DNA of 64,000 bases from Lacrimispora sinapis (GTDB taxonomy: Bacteria > Bacillota > Clostridia > Lachnospirales > Lachnospiraceae): NCBI RefSeq assembly GCF_043633585.1, contig NZ_CP141832.1, positions 1,984,001-2,048,000 on the forward strand. The letters run 5' to 3'. The notes below the pieces were generated by a model. It did no database searches and was not told the DNA's origin. It worked only from the letters and a program-made list of their open reading frames with translations. Below are positions 1 to 9,714 of the stretch, piece by piece; within the stretch, counting starts at the first letter, position 1, and each line of letters opens with the position of its first letter. The translations under genes were made by a program, and so were the position numbers.

Positions 1-1193
1 CCTGCCAGCTCTCCAAGGGTCACCACTTCGTAAATGGGGTGCTCCGCAATATATTCTCCTATTTCATAGTGATACTTAAAAGCATCTTCTCCCAGCTCTT
101 TCATATCCGCCAATACGGCAATCCGTCTTTTGGCTTTTGTCAAGGAAGAAAGCACCTCCAGTCCGGCTTTCATGGAAACCGGGCTGGCGTTGTAGGTATC
201 ATCAATAATTGTCATACCGTTATGCGTATAGATCTGCTGACGGTTTTTAAAACCGGCGAACCCGGAAAGGCGTTTTGCTGCCGCTTCCATTGGGATGCCG
301 CATTCTGCCGCAACCGCCAGAGAAACCATGGCATTTAATACATTATGGCTCCCCATAACCGCCAGTCTGACAGGAACTCTCTGCTCTTTGCAGACCGCAG
401 TAAATGCAGGGAAGCCGTCCTCCAGACGAATCTCTTCCGCCCGGTAATCGGAATTTTCACCGGTACCATAATAGATGGTGCGGCAGCCGTCTTTGGCTTT
501 TGTTTTCCGCAGCAGATCATCATCCCCATTGAGAAACAGGATTCCTCCCTGGGTCAGTCCATCCTGAATGGTCAGCTTCTCTTTATAAATATTCTCTCTG
601 GAGCCAAGCTGTTCGATATGGGTAATTCCGATATTGGTAATCACCGCCATCTGGATTTGGGCGATTTTTGCAATCACCGTCAATTCCCCCGGTTCGCTCA
701 TCCCCAGTTCAATGACCCCAATCTCGTCATCGGGTGTAATTTCAGAGATTGTAATGGGAACGCCTACCTGACTGTTGTGATTGCCGGGAGTTTTATAGAC
801 CTTAAAACCGGCCGTCAGCGCACAGGCTACCATTTCCCTTGTGGTTGTCTTTCCTACGCTTCCGGTAATTCCAACCAAAGGCAGGGTAAGACGGCTTCTA
901 TAATAACTTCCGATCGCCTGAAGTGCTTTTTTTGTATCCTCCACGCGAATCCAAGGTTTCTCAGATTCCATGGTATCGTGCTCACTGGTCAAAGCTGCTG
1001 CCGCACCATTTTCAAATGCCTGTTCAATAAAACGGTGGGCATCCACGTTTTCCCCGATCAGAGGGACAAAGAGTGAACCCTCCTTTTGGCTCCTTGAATC
1101 TATAGTTATGTGTTCCAGAACCGTATGTTCATTTCCGCAGAGAAGTTTTCCTCCTGTTGCCAAAAGTATTTCCTGAACCGTTATATTTACCAT
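1..1193 (-). CDS. murF: UDP-N-acetylmuramoyl-tripeptide--D-alanyl-D-alanine ligase MurF (C-terminus outside window)
   Basis: MurF adds D-Ala-D-Ala to the UDP-MurNAc-tripeptide in the cytoplasm, the last cytoplasmic step of peptidoglycan precursor synthesis. The start is an ATG at 1191-1193 behind GGAGG (spacing 5), and the protein begins MVNITVQEILLATGG. It has the Mur-ligase N-terminal pattern IDSRSQKEGSLFVPLIG and the ATP-binding loop GITGSVGKTTTREM (encoded near 850-880). The frame stays open to the left edge, so about 397 codons are present; MurF is usually about 450 residues, so the end of the C-terminal domain is missing. It follows murE by 108 bp in the same direction and probably shares its transcript. 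Confidence 0.93.
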   Translation of the reverse strand, partial: MVNITVQEILLATGGKLLCGNEHTVLEHITIDSRSQKEGSLFVPLIGENVDAHRFIEQAFENGAAAALTSEHDTMESEKPWIRVEDTKKALQAIGSYYRSRLTLPLVGITGSVGKTTTREMVACALTAGFKVYKTPGNHNSQVGVPITISEITPDDEIGVIELGMSEPGELTVIAKIAQIQMAVITNIGITHIEQLGSRENIYKEKLTIQDGLTQGGILFLNGDDDLLRKTKAKDGCRTIYYGTGENSDYRAEEIRLEDGFPAFTAVCKEQRVPVRLAVMGSHNVLNAMVSLAVAAECGIPMEAAAKRLSGFAGFKNRQQIYTHNGMTIIDDTYNASPVSMKAGLEVLSSLTKAKRRIAVLADMKELGEDAFKYHYEIGEYIAEHPIYEVVTLGELA

Positions 1194-1301
1194 TGTTTCC
1201 TCCGTTCTTATACGCCTGTGCGTATCACCCTTCCATTTACCGCGGAAATGCCGAAAGCACATATTTTCAGCTTCCGGCATCTTCTCTTTTCATCCAGGTA
1301 T

Positions 1302-2768
1302 TTATTTGCTCAGCCTTTCTGCCACCTTTAAAACCTCTTCACGGTCTGAAAAATGATGGCGGACCCCATTCATCTCCTGGTAATCCTCATGGCCCTTTCC
1401 GATAATAGCAATCATGTCACCTGGTTGTGCATGGGTCATGCTGTACTCAATGGCCTCTCTGCGGTCAGGAATCTCGATGAATTTTCCTCCGGTCTTTTCG
1501 ATGCTCCCACGAATGTCGGCAATAATATCCTCGGTCTTTTCAAATCTGGAGTTATCTGCAGTAATAATCGTAAAATCTGCCAGACGGCCTGCACTGTCCC
1601 CCATAGAATACCGGCGGTCCTTAGAACGGTTTCCGCCGCATCCAAACACGCATACCAGACGTTTTGGCTTATAATCCCTTAGTGTGGTAAGAAGGCTTTC
1701 CATGCTGACCGCATTATGGGCGTAATCTACGATCACGGTACACGTTTCAGAGGTATATACGATCTCCATACGTCCGTTTACACTTAAATGCTCCAGCCCA
1801 TGGCAGATCCTTTCCTTAGGAAGCTCAAGAAAACTCAAAACACTGACAGCTGCCAGCGCATTGGCAACATTGAACCGTCCGGGAATGTTGACCCGTACGG
1901 AAAGCTCATAACGGCCTTTTACATCAAATTCCAGGCCCACAAAATCCGGCTGGGACACATAGTGGATATTTTCTGCCTTAAAGTCCGTTCCTTCTTCATC
2001 CATGGAAAAAGAATAAAGCTCACAGGCGGCATCCTTTGTCACCTCAGCCCAATGGGTATCATCCCGATTCATGATACCCTTCCTGGAGCAATGGAAAATA
2101 CGGGACTTATAATACAGATATTCTTCAAAATCATCGTGTTCATCCGGGCCGATATGGTCAGGAGAAATGTTGGTAAACAATCCGTAATCAAAGGTGATCC
2201 CATCTACCCGGTGCATTTTAAATGCCTGGGAGGATACTTCCATTACCATATATTCGCATCCGGCATCTGCCATATTGCGGAAGGCTTCATGAAGTTCATA
2301 GGACTCCGGAGTCGTATTCTTCGTAGGGGTAACGGTTTGCCCGATGACGATACCAGTGGTGCCGATCATTCCCACCTTTTTCCCGCAGGATTCCAAAATC
2401 GTTTTGATCATATGAGTGGTCGTGGTTTTCCCCTTGGTTCCTGTGACTCCAATGGTCACCATCTTCTTTGCCGGATAATCAAATCTGGCGGCAGACAAGA
2501 GAGCCAGTGCTTCTCTTGCATTATGTACGAGGACAGCCGTAACGCCCTCAGGAACCGGCACCTTTTGTTCTACTACCAGAACCTTGACACCAGCTTCCAC
2601 CACGGAAGGGATAAATTCATGAGAATCAATTTTGGTTCCCTTCATACACACAAACACAGCACCTTCTCTGGCTTTTCTGGAGTCATATACCACTTCCTCC
2701 ACTTCCACATCAAGGTTTCCCTGTATTGCTTCATATTTTAAGTCCTTGAGCCATTCTTTAAACTTCAT
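1302..2768 (-). CDS. murE: MurE-family UDP-MurNAc-tripeptide synthetase (divergent motifs)
   Basis: Mur-ligase family member that should add the third amino acid (meso-diaminopimelate or lysine) to UDP-MurNAc-L-Ala-D-Glu. Seen: ATP loop GVTGTKGKTTTTHM (about residues 107-120), the Lys of YYKSRIF that is carbamylated in the family, and the C-terminal substrate motif, here DNSRFE (about residues 405-410) instead of the usual DNPR of DAP-adding enzymes. The usual DYAHTPD is DYAHNAV. The Arg that contacts DAP is kept. Length (488 aa) fits MurE. The start is ATG 2766-2768 behind TTTGGAGG (spacing 5); an in-frame TTG at 2780 overlaps the ribosome binding site and is rejected. It lies 13 bp after fhs and before murF. 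The amino acid specificity is uncertain. Confidence 0.85.
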   Translation of the reverse strand: MKFKEWLKDLKYEAIQGNLDVEVEEVVYDSRKAREGAVFVCMKGTKIDSHEFIPSVVEAGVKVLVVEQKVPVPEGVTAVLVHNAREALALLSAARFDYPAKKMVTIGVTGTKGKTTTTHMIKTILESCGKKVGMIGTTGIVIGQTVTPTKNTTPESYELHEAFRNMADAGCEYMVMEVSSQAFKMHRVDGITFDYGLFTNISPDHIGPDEHDDFEEYLYYKSRIFHCSRKGIMNRDDTHWAEVTKDAACELYSFSMDEEGTDFKAENIHYVSQPDFVGLEFDVKGRYELSVRVNIPGRFNVANALAAVSVLSFLELPKERICHGLEHLSVNGRMEIVYTSETCTVIVDYAHNAVSMESLLTTLRDYKPKRLVCVFGCGGNRSKDRRYSMGDSAGRLADFTIITADNSRFEKTEDIIADIRGSIEKTGGKFIEIPDRREAIEYSMTHAQPGDMIAIIGKGHEDYQEMNGVRHHFSDREEVLKVAERLSK

Positions 2769-2781
2769 AGAAACCTCCAAA

Positions 2782-4452
2782 TCAGAATAATCCTGTGATT
2801 ACTCCCTCGTTATTAATATCAATATTGTCTGCCGCCGGTTTTTTGGGAAGCCCCGGCATGGTCATAATCGCTCCCGTCATCACCACGACAAAACCTGCAC
2901 CCGCCGATACAAAGGCATCCCGGACGGTAATCTCAAATCCTTCCGGCCGTCCAAGCTTTGTCTGGTCATCCGACAGAGAATATTGAGTCTTGGCCATGCA
3001 TACAGGCAGATGTCCGAATCCCATGTCTTCAAATTTTTTTAGGGCCCTTGAAGCTGCCGGTGCATACGTCACGCCGCCGGCACCATAGATCTCCCTGGCA
3101 ATGGTCTCCACTTTTTCTTTTAATCCCATCTCAGACGGGTAAAGGGGTGCAAAATTACTTTCTTTGTGCTCCAGAGTATAGAGAACTTTTTCAGCCAGCT
3201 CCATACCGCCCTGACCGCCTTTTTCCCAAACCTGGGATAAGGCAAATTCACAGTTTCGTTCTTCACAGAATGTTTTTACAAATTCATATTCCGCCTTGGT
3301 ATCCGTAAGGAAGGAATTCAGGGTAACGATTACCGGAACTCCATACTTGTGCATGTTTTCAATATGTTTTTCCAGATTGGAAATCCCCAGCTCCAGCGCG
3401 GGAAGATTTTCTTTATCCAACTGGTCTTTTGGAACTCCTCCGTTGTATTTTAATGCTCGTATGGTGGCTACCAGGACTATGGCATCTGGTTTTAATCCGG
3501 CCATCCGGCATTTGATATCCATAAATTTTTCGGCACCTAAATCAGCTCCGAAGCCGGCTTCCGTCACCACAATATCCGCCAGCTTTAGGGCAGTCTTTGT
3601 AGCGCGGACACTGTTGCAGCCGTGGGCAATGTTGGCAAAGGGTCCGCCATGAACGATGGCACCGGTGTGTTCCAGGGTCTGGATGAGGTTGGGCTTCAGC
3701 GCATCCTTTAACAAGGCCGCCATCGCTCCTACCGCATTTAACTGGGCAGCAGTTACAGGTTCTCCTGCATAATTATATGCAACGATGATTCTTCCCAACC
3801 GTTCTTTTAAATCTTCCATGTCATCAGCCAGACAAAGAATTGCCATGATCTCCGATGCGACTGTAATGACAAAGTGATCTTCTCTCACAAACCCTTCTGC
3901 TTTGGACCCAAGACCCACTACGATGTTGCGGAGTGCCCGGTCGTTCATATCCAGACAGCGTTTCCAAAGGATCTGTCGGGTGTCGATTTCCAGGGCATTG
4001 CCCTGATGGATATGATTATCCAATAAAGCTGCCAAAAGATTGTTGGCCGATGTTATGGCATGAAAATCACCGGTAAAATGAAGATTTAAATCTTCCATGG
4101 GAACTACCTGGGCATAACCGCCTCCCGCAGCCCCGCCCTTTATACCGAAGCATGGTCCAAGAGATGGTTCCCGGAGCGCAATCATTGCCTTTTTCCCCAT
4201 AGCTCCAAAGGCTTCTCCAAGGCCTACGGACGTGGTGGTTTTTCCTTCGCCTGCAGGAGTGGGATTGATGGCTGTTACCAGTACCAGCTTTCCGTCTTTT
4301 TTGTCTTTCACCTGCTGCCAAAGCTCCTCGGACAGCTTTGCCTTATATTTTCCGTAAAGTTCCAGTTCATCCTCTGTGATTCCGTAAGAAGCAGCCACTT
4401 CCTTAATGGGGATCATCCTTGCTTCCTGTGCGATTTCAATGTCTGTCTTCAT
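2782..4452 (-). CDS. fhs: Formate--tetrahydrofolate ligase
   Basis: ATP-dependent ligation of formate to tetrahydrofolate, giving 10-formyl-THF for purine and formyl-Met synthesis and for one-carbon flow in anaerobes. The 556-residue length is typical. The P-loop NPTPAGEGKTTTSVG is near residue 64, followed by conserved FTHFS blocks such as REPSLGPCFGIKGGAAGGGYAQV, HFTGDFHAITSANNLLAA and VTEAGFGADLGAEKF. It starts with ATG behind GGGAGG. It sits 40 bp after ftsK and 13 bp before murE on the same strand. The window also holds a THF riboswitch-folT unit and a ZTP riboswitch with 10-formyl-THF-using purine genes, so several folate functions are local although not in one operon. Confidence 0.97.
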   Translation of the reverse strand: MKTDIEIAQEARMIPIKEVAASYGITEDELELYGKYKAKLSEELWQQVKDKKDGKLVLVTAINPTPAGEGKTTTSVGLGEAFGAMGKKAMIALREPSLGPCFGIKGGAAGGGYAQVVPMEDLNLHFTGDFHAITSANNLLAALLDNHIHQGNALEIDTRQILWKRCLDMNDRALRNIVVGLGSKAEGFVREDHFVITVASEIMAILCLADDMEDLKERLGRIIVAYNYAGEPVTAAQLNAVGAMAALLKDALKPNLIQTLEHTGAIVHGGPFANIAHGCNSVRATKTALKLADIVVTEAGFGADLGAEKFMDIKCRMAGLKPDAIVLVATIRALKYNGGVPKDQLDKENLPALELGISNLEKHIENMHKYGVPVIVTLNSFLTDTKAEYEFVKTFCEERNCEFALSQVWEKGGQGGMELAEKVLYTLEHKESNFAPLYPSEMGLKEKVETIAREIYGAGGVTYAPAASRALKKFEDMGFGHLPVCMAKTQYSLSDDQTKLGRPEGFEITVRDAFVSAGAGFVVVMTGAIMTMPGLPKKPAADNIDINNEGVITGLF

Positions 4453-4492
4453 CTGTATGTTCCTCCCTTATATGTAATGATGCCGTTCCATC

Positions 4493-7228
4493 TTAATAAC
4501 CTTGTTCCAACATCTCTTCAAACTCTTCCATACTCATGAGCACCTTCCGGGGCTTTGTTCCTTCTTCTTCTCCTACCACACCCGCTTCCGCCAGCTGGTC
4601 CATGATCCGGGCCGCCCGGTTAAAGCCGATTTTAAACATCCTCTGAAGCATTCCGATGGAGGCTTTGTCCTTCTCAATGATAAATTTGCCTGCCTGTAAA
4701 AAATACTCATCCCGGTCATTGCCTCCGCCTTTCATCTCACCGCCGGAGGGGGCAGAAGCGATCATGCTTTCTACATTCTTATCGTAGTTGGGCGTCATCC
4801 CCTGTTCTGTCAGGAAATCCACCACCCGGGATACTTCCGTGTCAGATACAAATGCACCCTGAACACGCATGGGCTTTGGATATCCTGCCGGATAAAACAG
4901 CATATCCCCTTTTCCTAACAGCTTTTCGGCACCGTTCATATCTATGATGGTTCTGGAATCCACGCCGGAAGAAACTGCAAAGGCCACCCTTGATGGCACA
5001 TTGGCCTTGATAAGTCCGGTAATAACGTTTACCGACGGACGCTGCGTGGCAATGACCAGATGAATTCCCGCTGCTCTTGCCAGCTGTGCAAGCCGGCAGA
5101 TGGAATCCTCTACCTCTCCAGGCGCCACCATCATTAAGTCCGCAAGCTCGTCGATAATGATAATAATCTGCGGCATCTTTTGGGGCTTATTTTCATCGTC
5201 AATATCTTTGATGCTCTCCACTTTGGCATTATACCCCTTTATTTCCCGCACATTATACTGGGCAAACTTGTTATAGCGGTCTGTCATCTCTGCCACCGCC
5301 CAGTTCAGTGCGCCAGAAGCCTTTTTCGGGTCCGTGACCACAGGAAGAAGCAGATGAGGGATGCCGTTGTATACACTTAGTTCCACTACCTTGGGGTCCA
5401 CCATAATCAGCTTTACATCTTCCGGGTTGGCCTTATAAATAATGCTCATGATCAGCGTATTGATGCAGACGGATTTACCGGAACCGGTGGCTCCTGCAAT
5501 CAAAAGGTGGGGCATCTTTGCAATATCCGTAACAACAACCTGCCCGCCAATGTCTTTGCCCACCGCAAACGCAATTTTCGAGGAATGATTCCTGAAATTA
5601 TCCGCTTCCAGTATATCCCTCAGATACACGACGTTATTTTCTTTATTAGGAACTTCGATCCCCACCGCAGACTTTCCGGGGATGGGGGCTTCAATTCGGA
5701 TATCCGCAGCCGCCAGACTTAACTTGATGTCATCTGCCAGACTTACAATCTTGCTGACCTTTACCCCTTGCTCGGGATGAAGCTCATATCTGGTTACGGA
5801 AGGACCGCAGCTGATGTTGGTTACCGTAACGCCTACACCGAAATTCTGAAGGGTCTTTTGCAGCTTAATAGCAGTTTCTCTGTATTCCCGATCAGAAAAA
5901 ACAGCTGCTTTTCCTTTTTTCAGCAGCGTAAGAGGAGGAAACTGATATTCTTTTTTCACAATGTCCTGTTTTTGCCTGATCTCCTGGGTAACGCTTAAAT
6001 CACCTTCTTTGGCGGCTTCTTCCCGCTTTTTGACCAGTTTTTTCTGCAGAGCCTCCGTATCGGTCTCAATGACTTTACCGGAAGCGGTTACCACCTGCTT
6101 CGGTTCTTCCGGAATTGAGAAGGTATCTCTTTCCGCTTCCGGATAGATATCCTCTTCTACTACTTCCATCTCTTTTAAGGTCCGGTTGTCTTTCTTCATA
6201 TATATAGAAGATTCTTCCAGTTCCTCCATCAAAGGCTCGTCCTTCCAATCCGGTTCAAAGGGAACTGAATCTTCTTCCGCTTCCTGCACCGGTGAAATAC
6301 TGCCCCTAAATTCATCTGCCGGATTGGGTCTGGCTGCTTCTGCTGCCGTAACTGCAGATAACCGGCTGGCCTGAATGTCGATATCTTCAGACATATCATC
6401 AGCCATGACCGGAATGGTCTCTTTTTCAAGAGGGGCATCCACAAAATTCAAAGGTTCCGGCTTTTCATACTCCTCCGGCTGATGGTCGAATAAATTGGTG
6501 GCATCCAAATTGACACCGCGAAGCTTCTGCTCCTCCCGGAGCCTTCTTCGCTCCTCCTGGCGTTCCGCACGGATCTCTCTGCGGATATCCATGTTTTTTC
6601 TGGCATGGCGATAGGCTTTTCCGCTTCCCATTTTCACCACATTCACAAAGGACTTTTCCGTAATACAGACTGCGGAAATGATAAGAAGGACTATAATCAC
6701 CAGATAGGCACCGATCACGCCGATCACAGCTGCCAGTCCTTCCGCAAGAAGGCCGCCGATCAAACCGCCGCCTCTGCCACTCACTGACGCTTCTAAATAA
6801 ATATCAATCAGAGTCATTCCCTCACCGGTCTTTAAACCAAAAACGAGCTGCAAAAATCCACACAAAGAAACCAGCGCCAGTAAAAAAGACGCCAGCTTAA
6901 ATGTCGCTCTGGGATTTCCCTGATTGGAAAGGTAGAACGCCGTTCCTGCAAACAGGATCACCGGTGCAATATATCCGATTCCTCCAAAAATGCCAAGCTG
7001 CACACTGCGTAAGAAATCACCAACCACACCGCACAGACCGAAATTGCTTAAAAACAATATGGCTGCTGCAGCAAATGATATCATAATAACTATTTCTGAG
7101 TGGATAAATTCCGGTTCTGGCAGGACCACTTTTTTTCTGGAGCTGCTGTTTGTTGTTCTCCCGCTTTTTGCTCTTGTCCTTCTTGTCCCTTTTTTTTCTG
7201 TTGTCTTCTTCTTTATAGTCTCAGGCAC
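4493..7228 (-). CDS. ftsK: DNA translocase FtsK/SpoIIIE
   Basis: Septal membrane-anchored motor that pumps chromosomal DNA through division or sporulation septa. The 911-residue protein has a basic N-terminus (KKKTTEKKGTRRTRAKSGR), about four membrane segments in residues 45-200, an acidic linker (about 250-420), then the alpha/beta motor with Walker A GATGSGKSVCINTLI, Walker B IIIIIDELADLMM and the RLAQLARAAGIHLVIATQRP block. A C-terminal winged-helix gamma domain (about residues 840-905) recognises KOPS-like sites. The start is GTG 7226-7228 behind AGAAGGGGGAAG. It is 61 bp downstream of tepA, an arrangement also found in Bacillus (ymfB/tepA-spoIIIE). Which of the FtsK or SpoIIIE roles dominates cannot be told from the sequence. 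Confidence 0.95.
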   Translation of the reverse strand: MPETIKKKTTEKKGTRRTRAKSGRTTNSSSRKKVVLPEPEFIHSEIVIMISFAAAAILFLSNFGLCGVVGDFLRSVQLGIFGGIGYIAPVILFAGTAFYLSNQGNPRATFKLASFLLALVSLCGFLQLVFGLKTGEGMTLIDIYLEASVSGRGGGLIGGLLAEGLAAVIGVIGAYLVIIVLLIISAVCITEKSFVNVVKMGSGKAYRHARKNMDIRREIRAERQEERRRLREEQKLRGVNLDATNLFDHQPEEYEKPEPLNFVDAPLEKETIPVMADDMSEDIDIQASRLSAVTAAEAARPNPADEFRGSISPVQEAEEDSVPFEPDWKDEPLMEELEESSIYMKKDNRTLKEMEVVEEDIYPEAERDTFSIPEEPKQVVTASGKVIETDTEALQKKLVKKREEAAKEGDLSVTQEIRQKQDIVKKEYQFPPLTLLKKGKAAVFSDREYRETAIKLQKTLQNFGVGVTVTNISCGPSVTRYELHPEQGVKVSKIVSLADDIKLSLAAADIRIEAPIPGKSAVGIEVPNKENNVVYLRDILEADNFRNHSSKIAFAVGKDIGGQVVVTDIAKMPHLLIAGATGSGKSVCINTLIMSIIYKANPEDVKLIMVDPKVVELSVYNGIPHLLLPVVTDPKKASGALNWAVAEMTDRYNKFAQYNVREIKGYNAKVESIKDIDDENKPQKMPQIIIIIDELADLMMVAPGEVEDSICRLAQLARAAGIHLVIATQRPSVNVITGLIKANVPSRVAFAVSSGVDSRTIIDMNGAEKLLGKGDMLFYPAGYPKPMRVQGAFVSDTEVSRVVDFLTEQGMTPNYDKNVESMIASAPSGGEMKGGGNDRDEYFLQAGKFIIEKDKASIGMLQRMFKIGFNRAARIMDQLAEAGVVGEEEGTKPRKVLMSMEEFEEMLEQGY

Positions 7229-7289
7229 AATACTTCCCCCTTCTATCCATTGGTAACAGTATACAAAAAAATCGGGAGAATTGCAATGA

Positions 7290-8051
7290 TTAACAGGAAG
7301 CAGTTTCCATCAGATCATATAATTTTTTTAGAGCGTCCTTGATTCCGCCCACCTCATCTATGAGACCTTCTTTTACGGTTTCTTCCCCCACCAGTACGGT
7401 TCCAAGGTCCCTGGTCAGCATTTCCGTATTTAACATGAGCCGTTTCAACTGGTCATAAGCAATCTTTGCATGACTGGACACAAAGCTTAAAATCCGGTCC
7501 TGAATCATTTCAAAATACTCGTAAGTCTGGGAGGCTCCGATTACCATTCCCGTCATTCTCACCGGATGCACCATCATGGTTCCGGTCGGTACTATAAAGG
7601 AATAATCGGTGCAGACCGCAAGGGGAACTCCGATGGAATGGCTTCCTCCAAGAACCAGGGAAACGGTGGGAATGCTTAAAGAAGCAATCATCTCTGCTAT
7701 GGCAAGACCTGCATCCACATCTCCGCCGGAGGTATTTAATAAAATCAAAAGTCCCTCCACAGAATCATCGTCTTCAATCTCAGCAAGCTTTGGAAGAACA
7801 TGGTCATACTTGGTGGCCTTGCTGTTGCTGGATAAGTTTTCATGTCCCTCAATTTCTCCAATGATGGTAAGCAAATGAATTTTGCGTTTTTGTGCATTGT
7901 CATCAAGCGTCATCTGTCCGTATTCTTCCAGTTTCTCATCTTCTTTTTGCTCTATGTCTTTTTCTGTCTTTTTTTCGTTAAGATTTTCTTTGTTCCCATC
8001 GTTTGATGAAGTGTCCTCTTGCTGTCTGTCACTTTCCTGATACTCTTTCAC
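7290..8051 (-). CDS. tepA: ClpP-like serine peptidase, TepA family
   Basis: Member of the ClpP/crotonase-fold S14 peptidases related to Bacillus TepA (YmfB). The N-terminal 55 residues are charged and low in complexity (many E, K, D, Q). The fold starts near HLLTIIGEIEGHE. Candidate catalytic residues are the Ser in GGSHSIGVPLA and the His in MVHPVRMTG, placed like GxSxG-type Ser and MIHQP His of ClpP. The GTG start at 8049-8051 has AGGAGG nine bases upstream; the longer frame to 8150 has no ribosome binding site and is hydrophobic nonsense. The gene precedes ftsK, a conserved neighbour pair in Firmicutes. The substrate is unknown. Confidence 0.85.
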   Translation of the reverse strand: MKEYQESDRQQEDTSSNDGNKENLNEKKTEKDIEQKEDEKLEEYGQMTLDDNAQKRKIHLLTIIGEIEGHENLSSNSKATKYDHVLPKLAEIEDDDSVEGLLILLNTSGGDVDAGLAIAEMIASLSIPTVSLVLGGSHSIGVPLAVCTDYSFIVPTGTMMVHPVRMTGMVIGASQTYEYFEMIQDRILSFVSSHAKIAYDQLKRLMLNTEMLTRDLGTVLVGEETVKEGLIDEVGGIKDALKKLYDLMETASC

Positions 8052-8214
8052 CTTAATAATCCTCCTGTTAGCTTTATATTTGGTAGTTTTCTTATGATGT
8101 GGAGAAAACACGAAAAATATGCCTGAAAATGCAAACACGGAGCGGTACATTTTTTATAAACCGGTCCATCGTTTCAAACACTAACAATATTTTAATTGTG
8201 ATTGTAACAAGTTA

Positions 8215-8243
8215 TTGACTTTGATACTTTTCCATGTTAAACT
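8215..8243 (+). promoter_or_regulatory. Probable sigma-A promoter of citrate synthase-aconitase
   Basis: TTGACT at 8215-8220 and TAAACT at 8238-8243 are 17 bp apart. This would give a leader of about 130 nt before the citrate synthase start. The -10 is only a moderate match. Confidence 0.5.
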
Positions 8244-8287
8244 ATCAAACAATAAAAAAAATCATTTACATTCCATTGCCAAGGAAG

Positions 8288-8338
8288 GCAGCGCCGGAAG
8301 GATCCGTATGCGCTGCTTTTGCATAAAAGGATCTATGC
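8288..8338 (+). promoter_or_regulatory. Two consecutive leader hairpins upstream of citrate synthase
   Basis: First hairpin: GCAGCGC at 8288-8294 pairs with GCGCTGC at 8310-8316, with an inner CGGA/TCCG pair, and is followed by TTTT. Second hairpin: GCATA (8321-8325) pairs with TATGC (8334-8338). The rest of the 329-bp gap between tepA and citrate synthase is AT-rich promoter sequence. The structure could be an attenuator, a processing site or a weak terminator. I do not recognise it as a known riboswitch class. Confidence 0.45.
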
Positions 8339-8380
8339 CTTAGGGCTGTGACTTAATCTGAAAAAAGGAGAGAGCATCCC

Positions 8381-9712
8381 ATGAACAACTTTTTCATTGC
8401 ACAAACTTTTGGCAAATCATCCAATTACACGGATATACCAAATACTTTGTTTAAAGAGCATGATGTAAAAAAAGGACTTCGCAACGAAGATGGAACCGGT
8501 GTTATCGTAGGGCTGACCCGGGTATCGGACGTTGTCGGGTATGAATATGTGGAGGGGAAAAAGACGAACGTTCCCGGAAAGCTGTATTACCGCGGAATTG
8601 AGATCAGCGATTTGGTGAACGGAAAAGGAAACGACCGCTATGGTTTTGAAGAGACTTGCTTTCTTCTGCTCTTTGGTTATCTTCCAACTGACAGGGAATT
8701 AAAGGAATTTACAGCCATTCTGCAAAAGCATTATCTTCTTCCCAATGAATTTTTTGAAAGAAATATGCTTCGGACTCCTTCCTGCAATTTAATGAACAGT
8801 CTGCAAAAAAGCATTCTGGCTCTTTATGATTACGACAATGATCCGGATAATACGGAACCGTACCAGACCCTTTTAAAAGGAATCAATCTTCTGGCAAAGC
8901 TTCCTACCCTTGCGGTGTATGCATATCAAAGCAAAATTCATTATTACGACCGGGAAAGTCTGGTCATACATTATCCGAAACCAGAGTACTCCGTGGCAGA
9001 AAACATCCTGTATCTGCTCCGCCATGACGGTATGTTCACAAAGCAGGAAGCCAACCTTCTTGATGTAATGCTGATGATTCACGGCGATCATGGCGGCGGA
9101 AATAACTCTACCTTTACCAATGTGGTGATCTCATCCACCGGAACCGATATTTACTCTGCTATCTCAGGTTCTATCGGGTCCTTAAAGGGACCTAAACACG
9201 GAGGCGCCAACATTCGGTGCAGCGAGATGATTTCAGCCATCGAAAAAGAAATCGGGTTTAAGGCAACGGAAAACCAGATGAAAGCGGTTATAGAAAGAAT
9301 TCTTGCCAAAGACTTTTATGATAATTCCGGCCTTGTGTATGGCCTTGGCCACGCGGTTTATACGATGTCTGATCCCCGCGCCAATCTTTTGAAAGCCTGC
9401 TGTGAAAAACTGGCCAAACAGAAGGACCGGGTTGAGGAATACGAATTTCTTACGAAATTTGAATCCGTTGCCAAAGCCTGTCTTGCCGGGAATGGCAAAA
9501 CACTGTCCAATAACGTGGACTTTTACAGCGGTTTTGCTTATAACATGCTGCAAATCCCCGAGGATATGTACACTCCTCTGTTCGTCTGTGCGCGTATGGC
9601 TGGCTGGCTGGCCCATAATATAGAAAATAAAATGTATGACGGAAGAATCATGCGTCCGGCAACAAAATACGTAGGCAATGCAAATCCCTACATAAAAAGA
9701 GAGGAACGATAG
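8381..9712 (+). CDS. gltA: Citrate synthase
   Basis: Condenses acetyl-CoA and oxaloacetate to citrate. At 443 aa it is longer than Bacillus CitZ because of an N-terminal extension of about 60 residues (NEDGTGVIVGLTRVSDVVGYE precedes the synthase fold). Catalytic residues of the Si-type family are visible: the His in GDHGGGNNSTF, the His in YGLGHAVYTMSDPR and the Asp in NVDFYSGFAYNML. CoA and oxaloacetate blocks SLKGPKHGGAN are intact. The start ATG has AAAGGAGAGAG upstream. The aconitase gene begins 2 bp after the stop, so the two are translationally coupled. No isocitrate dehydrogenase follows; the pair probably supplies 2-oxoglutarate for glutamate with a dehydrogenase encoded elsewhere. 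Confidence 0.96.
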   Translation: MNNFFIAQTFGKSSNYTDIPNTLFKEHDVKKGLRNEDGTGVIVGLTRVSDVVGYEYVEGKKTNVPGKLYYRGIEISDLVNGKGNDRYGFEETCFLLLFGYLPTDRELKEFTAILQKHYLLPNEFFERNMLRTPSCNLMNSLQKSILALYDYDNDPDNTEPYQTLLKGINLLAKLPTLAVYAYQSKIHYYDRESLVIHYPKPEYSVAENILYLLRHDGMFTKQEANLLDVMLMIHGDHGGGNNSTFTNVVISSTGTDIYSAISGSIGSLKGPKHGGANIRCSEMISAIEKEIGFKATENQMKAVIERILAKDFYDNSGLVYGLGHAVYTMSDPRANLLKACCEKLAKQKDRVEEYEFLTKFESVAKACLAGNGKTLSNNVDFYSGFAYNMLQIPEDMYTPLFVCARMAGWLAHNIENKMYDGRIMRPATKYVGNANPYIKREER

Positions 9713-9714
9713 CT

